From contig JBMSHD010000010.1 of the NCBI GenBank assembly GCA_049416425.1, positions 1 through 31,175 of the forward strand: DNA of 31,175 nucleotides, given 5' to 3'. Below the pieces are notes generated by a model. The model saw only the letters and a program-made list of their open reading frames with translations, was not told the DNA's origin and made no database searches. Of the stretch, positions 16,988-24,642 are shown piece after piece; within the stretch, counting starts at the first letter, position 1; every line of letters begins with the position of its first letter. A program made the translations under genes and the position numbers. The DNA comes from JBMSHD01 sp049416425 (GTDB lineage Bacteria; Pseudomonadota; Gammaproteobacteria; Francisellales; Francisellaceae).

Positions 16988-17737
16988 ATGAGCCAAGATA
17001 ATAGCGTGATTGAGGGTCGAATCCATTCGACCGAGAGCTGCGGTACTGTTGATGGTCCGGGAATCCGCTTTATCGTATTCACCCAGGGTTGTGCGCTTCG
17101 ATGCCTTTATTGCCATAACCCGGATTGTCAAGCCATCGATCAAGGAAAAGCCATCTCAGTTGATGAGATCATGACAGAAATTCGAAAATATAAAACCTAT
17201 ATGCGCCTATCAGGCGGCGGTGTCACCGTCTCCGGTGGTGAGCCAAGTCTGCAACCTCAGTTTGTGTGCGAAATTTTCAAACGCTGTCACGATGAAGGCA
17301 TTCATACGGCTTTAGACACCTCAGGTTGCATGAGTCTATCCATCGCTCGGAAAGTCACCGAGTTTGCCGATCTGATCCTTTTGGATATCAAAGCCTTCGA
17401 CAGCAATGTCTACTACCAGCTCACCCACGCTCCACTTGAACCGACTTTACGCTTCGCTTCTTATCTCAATCAGCTTAAAAAGCCGATGTGGATACGCTAT
17501 GTTTTGGTGCCAGGCATCAATGACAATCTCAACGATATCGCCAGGATGGCCGATTATCTGGCTCAATTTAGCAATATTGACAGAATCGAGGTTCTGCCTT
17601 TTCACAAACTCGGCGAATATAAATGGAAAGAACTAAAGATGGAATACAAACTTAGCAATACCGAGCCGCCATCGGCGGATTTAGTCGAAAAAGTCGAGCG
17701 AATTTTCTCTCGAATCAACACTTTACAGAGTGCTTAA
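16988..17737 (+). CDS. pflA: Pyruvate formate-lyase-activating enzyme (radical SAM)
   Basis: A radical SAM enzyme that abstracts hydrogen from the PflB glycine to form the glycyl radical. The 249 residues (E. coli 246) show the [4Fe-4S] motif CxxxCxxC at C35, C39 and C42 (GCALRCLYCHNPD), the GGE-type SAM motif VSGGEPSLQ and the opening GTVDGPGIRF. The start at 16988 is set by family length and the GCAGGG site upstream; an in-frame ATG at 16922 would overlap pflB. The last 23 bp overlap the 3' end of convergent pyrG. Confidence 0.97.
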   Translation: MSQDNSVIEGRIHSTESCGTVDGPGIRFIVFTQGCALRCLYCHNPDCQAIDQGKAISVDEIMTEIRKYKTYMRLSGGGVTVSGGEPSLQPQFVCEIFKRCHDEGIHTALDTSGCMSLSIARKVTEFADLILLDIKAFDSNVYYQLTHAPLEPTLRFASYLNQLKKPMWIRYVLVPGINDNLNDIARMADYLAQFSNIDRIEVLPFHKLGEYKWKELKMEYKLSNTEPPSADLVEKVERIFSRINTLQSA

Positions 17738-19376
17738 GCGCCGCCTTAACAAAACCCTCAAACAGACGATGACCATCTCTTGGGGTCGAGCTGAATTCCG
17801 GGTGAAATTGGCAGGCAACAAACCATGGATGATCGGCAATTTCAACCATCTCAACCAGCTTATAATCCTGTGACTTACCGCTGATGATCAAACCGGCTTC
17901 TTCCAGCTGTTTCACATAGTTATTATTGACCTCATAACGATGGCGATGACGCTCGGAAATATCGGCCATGCCATATATCTTATGCGCTTTCGTACCCTCG
18001 ATCAGATGACAAACCTGCGCACCCAAGCGCATGGTTCCACCGAGATCCGAGCTCTCGCTTCGCTTTTGAAACTCACCATCTTTAGCCTGCCACTCGGTGA
18101 TCAACCCGATCAAAGGATGCGGTGTCGTTTTGTCAAATTCAGTGGAATTGGCCTCGACCAACCCCAGCACATGACGCGCATATTCGATGACGGCAACCTG
18201 CATTCCAAGGCAGATGCCAAGGTAGGGAATCTTATTTTCCCGCGCATATTGAACGGCCTTGACCTTACCCTCGACGCCGCGATGACCAAAGCCACCTGGC
18301 ACCAATATGCCATCGACATCAGCGATGATATCGGCAATATTCACCTCCGAGTCTTCCAGCTCCTCGGAATCGACAAAGCGGATGTTGACTTTCGTGTGTG
18401 TATGAATACCGGCATGAAACAGCGCCTCATTCAGTGACTTATAGGCCTCTGTCAACGACACATATTTGCCGATCATGGCAATGGTAATCTCATACTCGGG
18501 ATTTTCGATAGCCTCAACGACACGATCCCACTGGCTTAAATCGGCCGACTTAACATGGAGTCCAAGCTGGCTGACCACACAGACATCAAGCCCTTGATCG
18601 TGATAGCGACGGGGAATCTCATAGATGCTTTTGACATCTTCGGCGGCAAACACAGCCGATTCAGCAACATTGGTAAACAGGGCAATTTTGCGTCTTTCGC
18701 TGTCACAGAACGGCACCTCACAACGACAAACCAGTATATCGGGCTGAATACCGATGGATCGCAATTCCTTGACCGAATGCTGAGTCGGTTTGGTTTTAAG
18801 CTCGCCGGCAACTTTGATATAAGGCAGAAGCGTCAAGTGTAGAAAAATAGCGCGCTGTTTTCCCAGCTGCTGCGCCAGCTGTCTTATCGCCTCAAGAAAC
18901 GGCAGCGACTCGATATCGCCAACCGTACCACCGACTTCGACGATGGCGACATCAATTGCCTCATCGACACCGGCCATAATCTTGTTTTTGATCTCATCGG
19001 TGATATGCGGAATCACCTGAATGGTACCGCCGAGATAATCACCACGACGCTCTTTCTTGAGCACATCACGATAGACTCGGCCGGTGGTAAAATTATTGCG
19101 CTGCGTCATTTTAGTACGCAGAAAACGCTCATAATGCCCAAGATCGAGATCGGTTTCGGCCCCATCTTCGGTGACAAAGACCTCTCCATGCTGAAGCGGA
19201 CTCATGGTCCCTGGATCGATGTTGATATAAGGGTCGAGCTTCATCAGTGTCACATTGAGGCCGCGACATTCCAAAAGCGTAGCCAAAGAGGCGGCGGTTA
19301 TACCCTTGCCAAGCGAGGAGACAACACCACCGGTGACAAAAACAAAACGGGTATGCTGATTGTTGAGTGTGAACAT
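17715..19376 (-). CDS. pyrG: CTP synthase
   Basis: Catalyses ATP- and glutamine-dependent amination of UTP to CTP. The 553 residues comprise an N-terminal synthetase domain (FVTGGVVSSLGKGITAASLA near residue 12; LDPYINIDPGTMSP; EDGAETDLDLGHYERF) and a C-terminal class I glutamine amidotransferase with nucleophile C389 (LGICLGMQ) and the H525/E527 pair (QFHPEF). It starts at the only ATG near the family N-terminus, yet no ribosome-binding site is visible and a palindrome (19388-19410) covers the leader. It converges with pflA and overlaps it by 23 bp. kdsA and eno, frequent partners, are not present. Confidence 0.98.
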   Translation of the reverse strand: MFTLNNQHTRFVFVTGGVVSSLGKGITAASLATLLECRGLNVTLMKLDPYINIDPGTMSPLQHGEVFVTEDGAETDLDLGHYERFLRTKMTQRNNFTTGRVYRDVLKKERRGDYLGGTIQVIPHITDEIKNKIMAGVDEAIDVAIVEVGGTVGDIESLPFLEAIRQLAQQLGKQRAIFLHLTLLPYIKVAGELKTKPTQHSVKELRSIGIQPDILVCRCEVPFCDSERRKIALFTNVAESAVFAAEDVKSIYEIPRRYHDQGLDVCVVSQLGLHVKSADLSQWDRVVEAIENPEYEITIAMIGKYVSLTEAYKSLNEALFHAGIHTHTKVNIRFVDSEELEDSEVNIADIIADVDGILVPGGFGHRGVEGKVKAVQYARENKIPYLGICLGMQVAVIEYARHVLGLVEANSTEFDKTTPHPLIGLITEWQAKDGEFQKRSESSDLGGTMRLGAQVCHLIEGTKAHKIYGMADISERHRHRYEVNNNYVKQLEEAGLIISGKSQDYKLVEMVEIADHPWFVACQFHPEFSSTPRDGHRLFEGFVKAALKHSVKC

Positions 19377-19387
19377 AGATTGAATTT

Positions 19388-19410
19388 ACATTAATTAATC
19401 TCATTAATGT
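19388..19410. promoter_or_regulatory. Palindrome in the pyrG leader
   Basis: Perfect 8-bp arms ACATTAAT (19388-19395) and ATTAATGT (19403-19410) are separated by 7 bp, 11 bp before the pyrG start codon. It could be an operator or an mRNA hairpin over the translation start region. AT-rich sequence makes chance occurrence possible. Confidence 0.35.
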
Positions 19411-19486
19411 TGAGAAAGCATATCAAAAAGGTGTGGCTTATGCCATTAAAATTTGCACCACCGGAACGTTTATGTCTATTTTACAC

Positions 19487-20257
19487 TTACTCACTTTCAT
19501 CATCACGATGCTTCAACTGAGATTTTAGCGACTCAAGCGTGATAGTTGCCGTGCCATCTTCTCCACTTTTTGCTCTTAACTGCGCTGGGCGCTCACCATA
19601 GCCATAGACTAACTCATAGCCGATGCTCATCCCTGTTTTTTCAAGTCGCTGACAAAATGTCTGCCAGCGCCCTTTCCCTGTCAACGTTTTACGCATTCGG
19701 GTATCGGCCAGTGGCTCATCGATATCACGAATATCTTGAACCAATCGCTGAATATGATCGTATTGAAGCCTCATGATCTCACCGTCGACTACCGCATTTG
19801 AGAATTGATTTTTCAGCAACATATCGCCAAGATCATGCATATCCAGCATCTGATTGATATGCGCCATGCCATCTGCCCGACCCCAGGCCTTGGCAAATTC
19901 CGCCAGTGTCGATGAGCCAAAACTGCTAAACAGCAGCATACCGCCGGGGCGTAAGTACCGATGGTAATCAGACAGCCGCTGATGGATATTCTCATGGCGA
20001 TGCAACTGACAATTGGAAATGATAATATCGCTATCAAAAGACAGTCTCTCATCCAGACGTTCTATCTTAAAATGCCGACAGATCTCCTCTTTCTGCTTTT
20101 GAGTGAAGACTCCCTCGAGAAAGACTCGTTGAGGCTTTAGCCTTATAAATAATAAACGATCGATCAGGCGAGATGCCGCCTCGTTAAGCACAAATGAATT
20201 CGACTGGCAATTTTTGCCCATTGCGGATAACTTTTTAAATAAGTGATAGTCAAACAT
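19487..20257 (-). CDS. BioC-like methyltransferase-fold protein with degenerate SAM motif
   Basis: A 256-residue protein whose second half is plainly BioC-like (malonyl-ACP O-methyltransferase family): YLRPGGMLLFSSFGSSTL (101-118), then LDMHDLGDMLLKNQF (138-152). The first half lacks the glycine-rich motif I (LDLGCGTG in BioC); the equivalent stretch around residues 44-56 is RVFLEGVFTQKQK. Binding of S-adenosylmethionine is therefore doubtful. The start at 20257 is supported by a GAGGT site 6 bp upstream; the upstream alternative would overlap comF. BioC-like genes often sit near comF in gammaproteobacteria. It could be a divergent BioC, a NDUFAF5-like protein or a non-enzymatic relative. pyrG follows after 110 bp. 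Confidence 0.75.
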   Translation of the reverse strand: MFDYHLFKKLSAMGKNCQSNSFVLNEAASRLIDRLLFIRLKPQRVFLEGVFTQKQKEEICRHFKIERLDERLSFDSDIIISNCQLHRHENIHQRLSDYHRYLRPGGMLLFSSFGSSTLAEFAKAWGRADGMAHINQMLDMHDLGDMLLKNQFSNAVVDGEIMRLQYDHIQRLVQDIRDIDEPLADTRMRKTLTGKGRWQTFCQRLEKTGMSIGYELVYGYGERPAQLRAKSGEDGTATITLESLKSQLKHRDDESE

Positions 20258-20271
20258 AAGCGACCTCAAGC

Positions 20272-21006
20272 ATGAAAATGCCAAACATTGTAAATCAATT
20301 GCCGAGGATTACCAAATCCTGTGCCAACTATTTGCGGGTAAAGCGGCTGACAAAAACGACTGCTGATTTTATCGGCTCATTTTTCAGCACCAGCTGCTAT
20401 CTGTGCAAACAGCCCACAGGCCAGCTTACCTGCCCATCCTGCCAGAGATCCATCGAAGAGAATATCTCTATTCGTATGAGTCGACTCAAAATCAGCGCCT
20501 CCATTGCCATTCCCATATACAGCCTAAGCCTTTATGAGGGATTTATAAAACAACTTCTCAACCAGTTTAAATTTCACAAAGATCCACTGGCCGGCAAGAT
20601 TCTCACCTCTGTGTTCAAGCATGGTTTTAGCCAAATTCACACTCTCAATGATATCGACACCATCATCGCCGTCCCCATCCATCGCTGGCGTTATTTATAC
20701 CGCGGCTTTAATCAATCTTATATTCTTGCTCGGTCACTCGCCAATAAAAAACAGCGCCGCATCAGTCACTGTCTTTATCGCCGCCATTACACACCACCAC
20801 AGGTCAGATCTACACTGATTGCACGCAAAACACAACTGATTGACGTCATGGCACAAAAAAAACCGATCAAAAGCCAACACCTGCTCATCGTCGATGATGT
20901 GATTACCACCGGATCCACAGCCAGATCGGTGCTACTGACATTGATCAACAATCCCGATAATCATATCGACAAAATAAGCGTATTACTGCTTTGTCGGGCG
21001 AGATGA
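20272..21006 (+). CDS. comF: ComF/GntX family phosphoribosyltransferase-like protein
   Basis: A 244-residue ComF-family protein, linked to DNA uptake in competent bacteria. An N-terminal zinc-finger-like pair of CxxC motifs (CYLCKQ and CPSCQR, residues about 43-62) precedes a type I phosphoribosyltransferase domain with the PRPP loop LLIVDDVITTGSTA near the C-terminus. AVPIHRWRYLYRGFNQS is the usual ComF core. The start codon (20272 or 20278) lacks an obvious ribosome-binding site. It is divergent from the methyltransferase-like gene with only 14 bp between start codons. An alternative name for the family is GntX. Confidence 0.92.
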   Translation: MKMPNIVNQLPRITKSCANYLRVKRLTKTTADFIGSFFSTSCYLCKQPTGQLTCPSCQRSIEENISIRMSRLKISASIAIPIYSLSLYEGFIKQLLNQFKFHKDPLAGKILTSVFKHGFSQIHTLNDIDTIIAVPIHRWRYLYRGFNQSYILARSLANKKQRRISHCLYRRHYTPPQVRSTLIARKTQLIDVMAQKKPIKSQHLLIVDDVITTGSTARSVLLTLINNPDNHIDKISVLLLCRAR

Positions 21007-21121
21007 ATAAAAACAGGAAAAAGGATATTGTCCACATTCCACAAGCTGAATTTTTGCGCCACTAAAAATATGAAAATTCCGAAATATCTGATTATTTATG
21101 TTTAGAAAAAATAAACTTCCG

Positions 21122-21214
21122 TGGCGGAGAGAGAGGGATTCGAACCCTCGATGGAGTGTTTAGCCCCATACTCCCTTAGCAGGGGAGCGCCTTCAGCCTC
21201 TCGGCCATCTCTCC
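21122..21214 (-). tRNA. tRNA-Ser (anticodon GCU)
   Basis: A 93-nt class II tRNA on the minus strand. The acceptor stem GGAGAGA pairs with TCTCTCC, and CCA is encoded (21122-21124). The anticodon stem CTCCC/GGGAG encloses CTGCTAA, giving GCT (GCU), which reads AGC/AGU. It has a long variable arm and GGTTCGAATC in the T arm. It lies directly downstream of csrA, as serV does in E. coli. Confidence 0.97.
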
Positions 21215-21231
21215 GCGTTTGGATGCTTGAT

Positions 21232-21260
21232 AATTTAACGTCTGCGCCCTGGTATGTCAA
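21232..21260 (-). promoter_or_regulatory. tRNA-Ser promoter
   Basis: Minus strand: perfect -35 TTGACA (21260-21255), 17-bp spacer, -10 TAAATT (21237-21232, 4 of 6). The start of transcription would be about 10 nt before the tRNA. It sits in the 80-bp csrA-tRNA gap, so the tRNA need not depend on csrA transcription. Confidence 0.65.
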
Positions 21261-21294
21261 GCGCTAAATTCAATTTTTCTTACTATTTTTACTC

Positions 21295-21483
21295 TTATTC
21301 GCCATCGACGCCGAAATTATGTTCACCCTTTATGCGCACATAGATCTCTTCGCGATGTACAGAAACGTCCTTAGGGGCATTAACACCCAATCTGACCTGA
21401 TTTCCCTTCACACCTAAGACTGTAACCGTCACCTCATCACCAATCATTACCGTTTCACCAATTTTTCTGGTTAGAATCAACAT
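21295..21483 (-). CDS. csrA: Carbon storage regulator CsrA
   Basis: A 62-residue RNA-binding homodimer that recognises GGA motifs in mRNA leaders and controls translation and stability. The N-terminus MLILTRKIGETVMIGD and VRLGVNAPKDVSVHREEIY are canonical and contain the L4 and R44 RNA-contact residues. A strong AAGGAG ribosome-binding site precedes the ATG at 21483. The order csrA then tRNA-Ser(GCU) is conserved with E. coli. The 300 bp upstream, shared with a divergent transporter, shows no clear csrA promoter. Confidence 0.98.
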   Translation of the reverse strand: MLILTRKIGETVMIGDEVTVTVLGVKGNQVRLGVNAPKDVSVHREEIYVRIKGEHNFGVDGE

Positions 21484-21731
21484 ATTGCTTGCTCCTTTTT
21501 ATTTAATTTGTATCTTCCAGCTTTTAAACCGTTCTATTCATGTCATAAAAAGCCAAATTGATCCTTCACAACTCAAACGTCCAAAAAGTACTGTATCGCT
21601 GGAAATAAATCCAGCAAATACTAACATTTCACTTTATTTTGAGTATAGATCTTTTTGCACTTTATTCAAACAGTGTGATTTTAATCAAATCTGACAAAAA
21701 ATCCACAGTTTTTTATACAAAAATTTTCTAT

Positions 21732-21765
21732 TGTAACAAAACCGTAACAAATGCTGTTTATACTC
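21732..21765 (+). promoter_or_regulatory. Tandem 11-bp repeats and -10 element upstream of the MFS gene
   Basis: TTGTAACAAAA (21732-21742) is followed directly by CCGTAACAAAT (21743-21753), a pair of 11-bp direct repeats such as those bound by PhoB-type regulators. TATACT (21760-21765) is a likely -10, and no good -35 exists at 17 bp, consistent with an activated promoter. The match to the E. coli PhoB consensus CTGTCATAAAT is partial. Confidence 0.4.
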
Positions 21766-21798
21766 GCACTGTCACAATATGCATTTAAGGTAATAGTT

Positions 21799-23223
21799 AT
21801 GAGCGAACAAGTTGAGATTGATCCCTCACAAAAATTCACTCGTCATCACTTTAAAATCTGGTTTCTCTCTGCCATGGGCGTGTTCATGGATGGTTTTGAT
21901 CTCTTTATTATCGCCGTCGCCATTCCCCTTATTGCACATCAATGCATCAGCGATCCCGCTTTTGCCGGTCACTTTTATGGTGGTTCTGGCACAGAACTGG
22001 CAACTCTACTGGGGCTAATCGGTGCCGCAACCCCCATTGGGGCTATTTTTGGCGCTGCCATATTTGGGCGTTTTACCGATAAACTGGGACGAAAAGCCAT
22101 CTTGATATTAAGCATCGTCTTTTTTGTTATCTTCACTGCCGCTTCTGCCATCGCCTGGGGACCTATCAGCCTCATCGTCTTTCGCTTTCTTTTAGGCATT
22201 GGCATTGGTGCCGATTATCCAACAGGATCGACCTACGTCTCAGAAACCATGCCTGAACATCTAAAAGGCAAAATGCTAATCGGCAGCTTCAGCTTTCAGG
22301 CCATAGGAGCCATCTCAGGCGCCATACTTGGGCTTATTATTTTAGTCACCTACCCTGAAACTTCAAGCTGGCGCTGGATGCTAGGCGCCGGTGTTATTCC
22401 CGCTGTCATCGTTTTATTTTTAAGAATGAGTCTGCCTGAGAGCCCGAAATGGCTTGCTGAAAAAGCGGCGGCCGCAACCAGACCTTCAATTGCACAGTCA
22501 GCAACGAAGGAAAACATTGAGAAAACCTCTTTTCTATCACTGTTTAATAAAAAATATGCCCGTCGCACCGTTTTGACCTCTACTTCCTGGTTTCTTATGG
22601 ATGTATCATTATATGGCGTCGGTTTTTTCACACCATTGATCCTGGCAGGATTTGGCAGCCAGAACAGTGACTTTATCGCCCAGGATATTTTTGCCACTTC
22701 CAGTGCCATTGCGCTGGATATGTTTCTCATCATCGGCTTTATCATGGCTCTTATCCTGGTCGATCGTATCGGGCGTATACGCCTGCAAAAAATTGGCTTT
22801 CTTGGCATGAGCGCAGGCCTTCTGCTGTTAGCCATCTCTACGGTTTATGCCGGGACAATAGCAACCATTCTGCTTTTTGCCGGTTTTATCCTCTTTAATA
22901 TCATGGTTAACTGCGGCCCAAACCCTACCACTTATATGCTTCCTGCCGAAGTCTTCCCAACAAAAATCCGCGCTACTGGTCATGGCTTTGCCTCCTGCTG
23001 CGGAAAAACCGGCGCCGCTGTCGGCATCTTTATCCTGCCGGTACTCAAAGCGTCATGGGGACTTGGTCCAACTATGGTCGTCATCTGCATCACTGCATTT
23101 TCAGGCTTTATCATCACCGCATTGCTGGGCATAGAGACAAAAGGGAAGACCTATGAAGAACATTTATCCCCAAAGTCTGCTCATAAACAACACCAGCGAC
23201 TTAAGTTTGTCAGCGTTGCTTAA
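21799..23223 (+). CDS. Major facilitator superfamily transporter (sugar/phosphate porter type)
   Basis: A 474-residue, 12-helix inner-membrane transporter. Motifs typical of the sugar porter/PHS group are GRFTDKLGRKA between helices 2 and 3, FRFLLGIGIGADYPTGSTYVSE, PESPKWL before the central loop, DRIGR, and PAEVFPTKIRATGHG in the second half. The pattern GIGIGADYP with the PAE-FPT-RATGHG block recalls Pho84-type phosphate:proton symporters, but sugar or organic-acid substrates are possible. The start at 21799 is chosen for its AAGGT site; an ATG at 21751 lies within the probable promoter. A solo end of element B begins 8 bp after the stop codon. Confidence 0.88.
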   Translation: MSEQVEIDPSQKFTRHHFKIWFLSAMGVFMDGFDLFIIAVAIPLIAHQCISDPAFAGHFYGGSGTELATLLGLIGAATPIGAIFGAAIFGRFTDKLGRKAILILSIVFFVIFTAASAIAWGPISLIVFRFLLGIGIGADYPTGSTYVSETMPEHLKGKMLIGSFSFQAIGAISGAILGLIILVTYPETSSWRWMLGAGVIPAVIVLFLRMSLPESPKWLAEKAAAATRPSIAQSATKENIEKTSFLSLFNKKYARRTVLTSTSWFLMDVSLYGVGFFTPLILAGFGSQNSDFIAQDIFATSSAIALDMFLIIGFIMALILVDRIGRIRLQKIGFLGMSAGLLLLAISTVYAGTIATILLFAGFILFNIMVNCGPNPTTYMLPAEVFPTKIRATGHGFASCCGKTGAAVGIFILPVLKASWGLGPTMVVICITAFSGFIITALLGIETKGKTYEEHLSPKSAHKQHQRLKFVSVA

Positions 23224-23230
23224 GGAAGAA

Positions 23231-23260
23231 AAAAGGGAATTTATTTCAGACACATTCCTA
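23231..23260 (-). mobile_element. Solo terminal repeat of element B
   Basis: On the minus strand this reads TAGGAATGTGTCTGAAATAA followed by ATTCCCTTTT, matching the left end of element B copy 1 (890-919) with a single difference, and again beginning with TA. No other part of the element is nearby. It is an orphan end left by deletion or imprecise excision. Confidence 0.65.
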
Positions 23261-23424
23261 ATGGCTCTTTACGCATTATTCGTTGAAAAGATCATTTATC
23301 TAACCCCACCTAACCGTTTTATCGAAATACTCCCTGTATTTCTCACAAAACCCAGCCATTTTCCTATCCGTGGAAAATGTCGTTCAACGGCTCACCGCTT
23401 AAGCGCGGCTCGTGATCCGTTTCA

Positions 23425-23481
23425 CCCTTGATCCCAAGGGGAGGGAATGTTTGTCTCCTCTCCCTTGTGTTAAGGGGGAGG
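23425..23481. terminator. Hairpins in the gap between the MFS and ompA-like genes
   Basis: Two inverted repeats follow each other: CCCTTG/CAAGGG (about 23425-23440), and CCTCTCCCTT (23457-23466) facing AAGGGGGAGG (23472-23481) with a 5-nt loop. The genes on either side converge here, so these may end both transcripts, but no U-run follows. A related palindrome lies at 26579-26607, suggesting a dispersed repeat family. The rest of the 325-bp gap shows nothing clear apart from the solo element end. Confidence 0.45.
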
Positions 23482-23548
23482 CAGGGAGGAGGTTCTACAT
23501 TGAGTTTTGAATGAAATCCGTATAGAAATACGAGAGAGAAAAATACGA

Positions 23549-24547
23549 TCAGCCTTTTTTCAATGGCACACTGATGGTTGCTTCAACTCGACGGTTGATC
23601 GCTTTGTTTTCCTTGTTGGAGTTAGGCACTAATGGCTTGGTATAACCATAACCGACCACCTCAACACCCGTTGCCGGCAGACCTCTTGATACCATATAAG
23701 ATTTCACCGCTTCGGCACGGTTGACAGACAGCTGCTCATTATAGGCCTTATAGACAGGACCGGTTTTCCCCTGAGAGGCATATCCATTTAGCGTGACATT
23801 GGTGATATTATACTGCTGCATGAAGTTCAAAAGATTATCGACAGCGGCTTTTGTCTTATCGGATAAAGCATAACTGTCATAACCAAATTTGACATCAAGG
23901 TGCATGGTGACCTTATCACCGCTAACGGTATAACAGCCAACCGATTCACGGATCATCTGGCTGGTTGCCGCCTGACACTCCATCACATTTTTAGGCAGAT
24001 TATACATGGCATGGTAGTGCGCCTCTCTTTGACTTTGATTCGCACTATAGGCTGCCGTTGCCGCACCACCGAAGTAAAGATTAAAGCCAAGACCGAGATA
24101 GCTGGCAACCGGTGTATTATTACCAAAGGCCTGAATGATGCGATAATTCAGTGAGACATCAGCATTGGGAGCCAGATCATATTTCACACCAAGACCGGCA
24201 TCAATACCTCCGCTGTTATTTGAATTAAATCGTGTGTAGCCGGCACCAACAGCAAGATAAGGTGTAAGCTTGCTGGCATTTGGTACATTCCAGATTCCCT
24301 CAAACATAACCACACCGGTGCTGTTTTCCGTTGAGCTAAACAGTCCATTGACCTGAAGACCCAGGTATGGATTTAACTGATAACCCAACACGCCATTAAC
24401 ACCAGGGCCCGAGGAAGTATTTTTATTGTTAAAAACACCTCCAACTCCCATGCCACCATATACCTCGCCTGCATGATTATTCCCTGCGGCAAAAGCGCCA
24501 CCACACAATGCAACAGTCAACATACCGACCAGCAGTTTTCTTTTCAT
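23549..24547 (-). CDS. OmpA-family outer membrane protein
   Basis: A 332-residue precursor with a signal peptide (residues 1-20, cleavage after AFA). A glycine- and aromatic-rich beta-barrel region (about 22-160) is consistent with eight strands. A linker with two cysteines follows (C191, C205, probably disulfide-bonded), then a C-terminal OmpA-like domain (about 213-327, ending NKENKAINRRVEATI). The peptidoglycan-binding Asp of OmpA (in GHTD) is replaced by Ser258 (GYAS), while the matching Arg (R277 in VNRAEAV) remains. An AAGGA site precedes the start. It is likely an abundant surface protein comparable with FopA of Francisella; that comparison is inference. Confidence 0.92.
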   Translation of the reverse strand: MKRKLLVGMLTVALCGGAFAAGNNHAGEVYGGMGVGGVFNNKNTSSGPGVNGVLGYQLNPYLGLQVNGLFSSTENSTGVVMFEGIWNVPNASKLTPYLAVGAGYTRFNSNNSGGIDAGLGVKYDLAPNADVSLNYRIIQAFGNNTPVASYLGLGFNLYFGGAATAAYSANQSQREAHYHAMYNLPKNVMECQAATSQMIRESVGCYTVSGDKVTMHLDVKFGYDSYALSDKTKAAVDNLLNFMQQYNITNVTLNGYASQGKTGPVYKAYNEQLSVNRAEAVKSYMVSRGLPATGVEVVGYGYTKPLVPNSNKENKAINRRVEATISVPLKKG

Positions 24548-24589
24548 AAAACGTCTTCCTTAATTTAAATGGTTTAATGCACGATTCCA

Positions 24590-24617
24590 AGTATAATAAA
24601 AATCCAGCATAATACAA
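24590..24617 (-). promoter_or_regulatory. Promoter of the ompA-family gene
   Basis: Minus strand: -35 TTGTAT (24617-24612), 16-bp spacer, -10 TATACT (24595-24590; 5 of 6), giving a leader of about 35 nt. It gives the porin its own start within the 95-bp gap after the HD-domain gene. Confidence 0.6.
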
Positions 24618-24642
24618 ATTGATTTTACCGCCTCATCTACAA

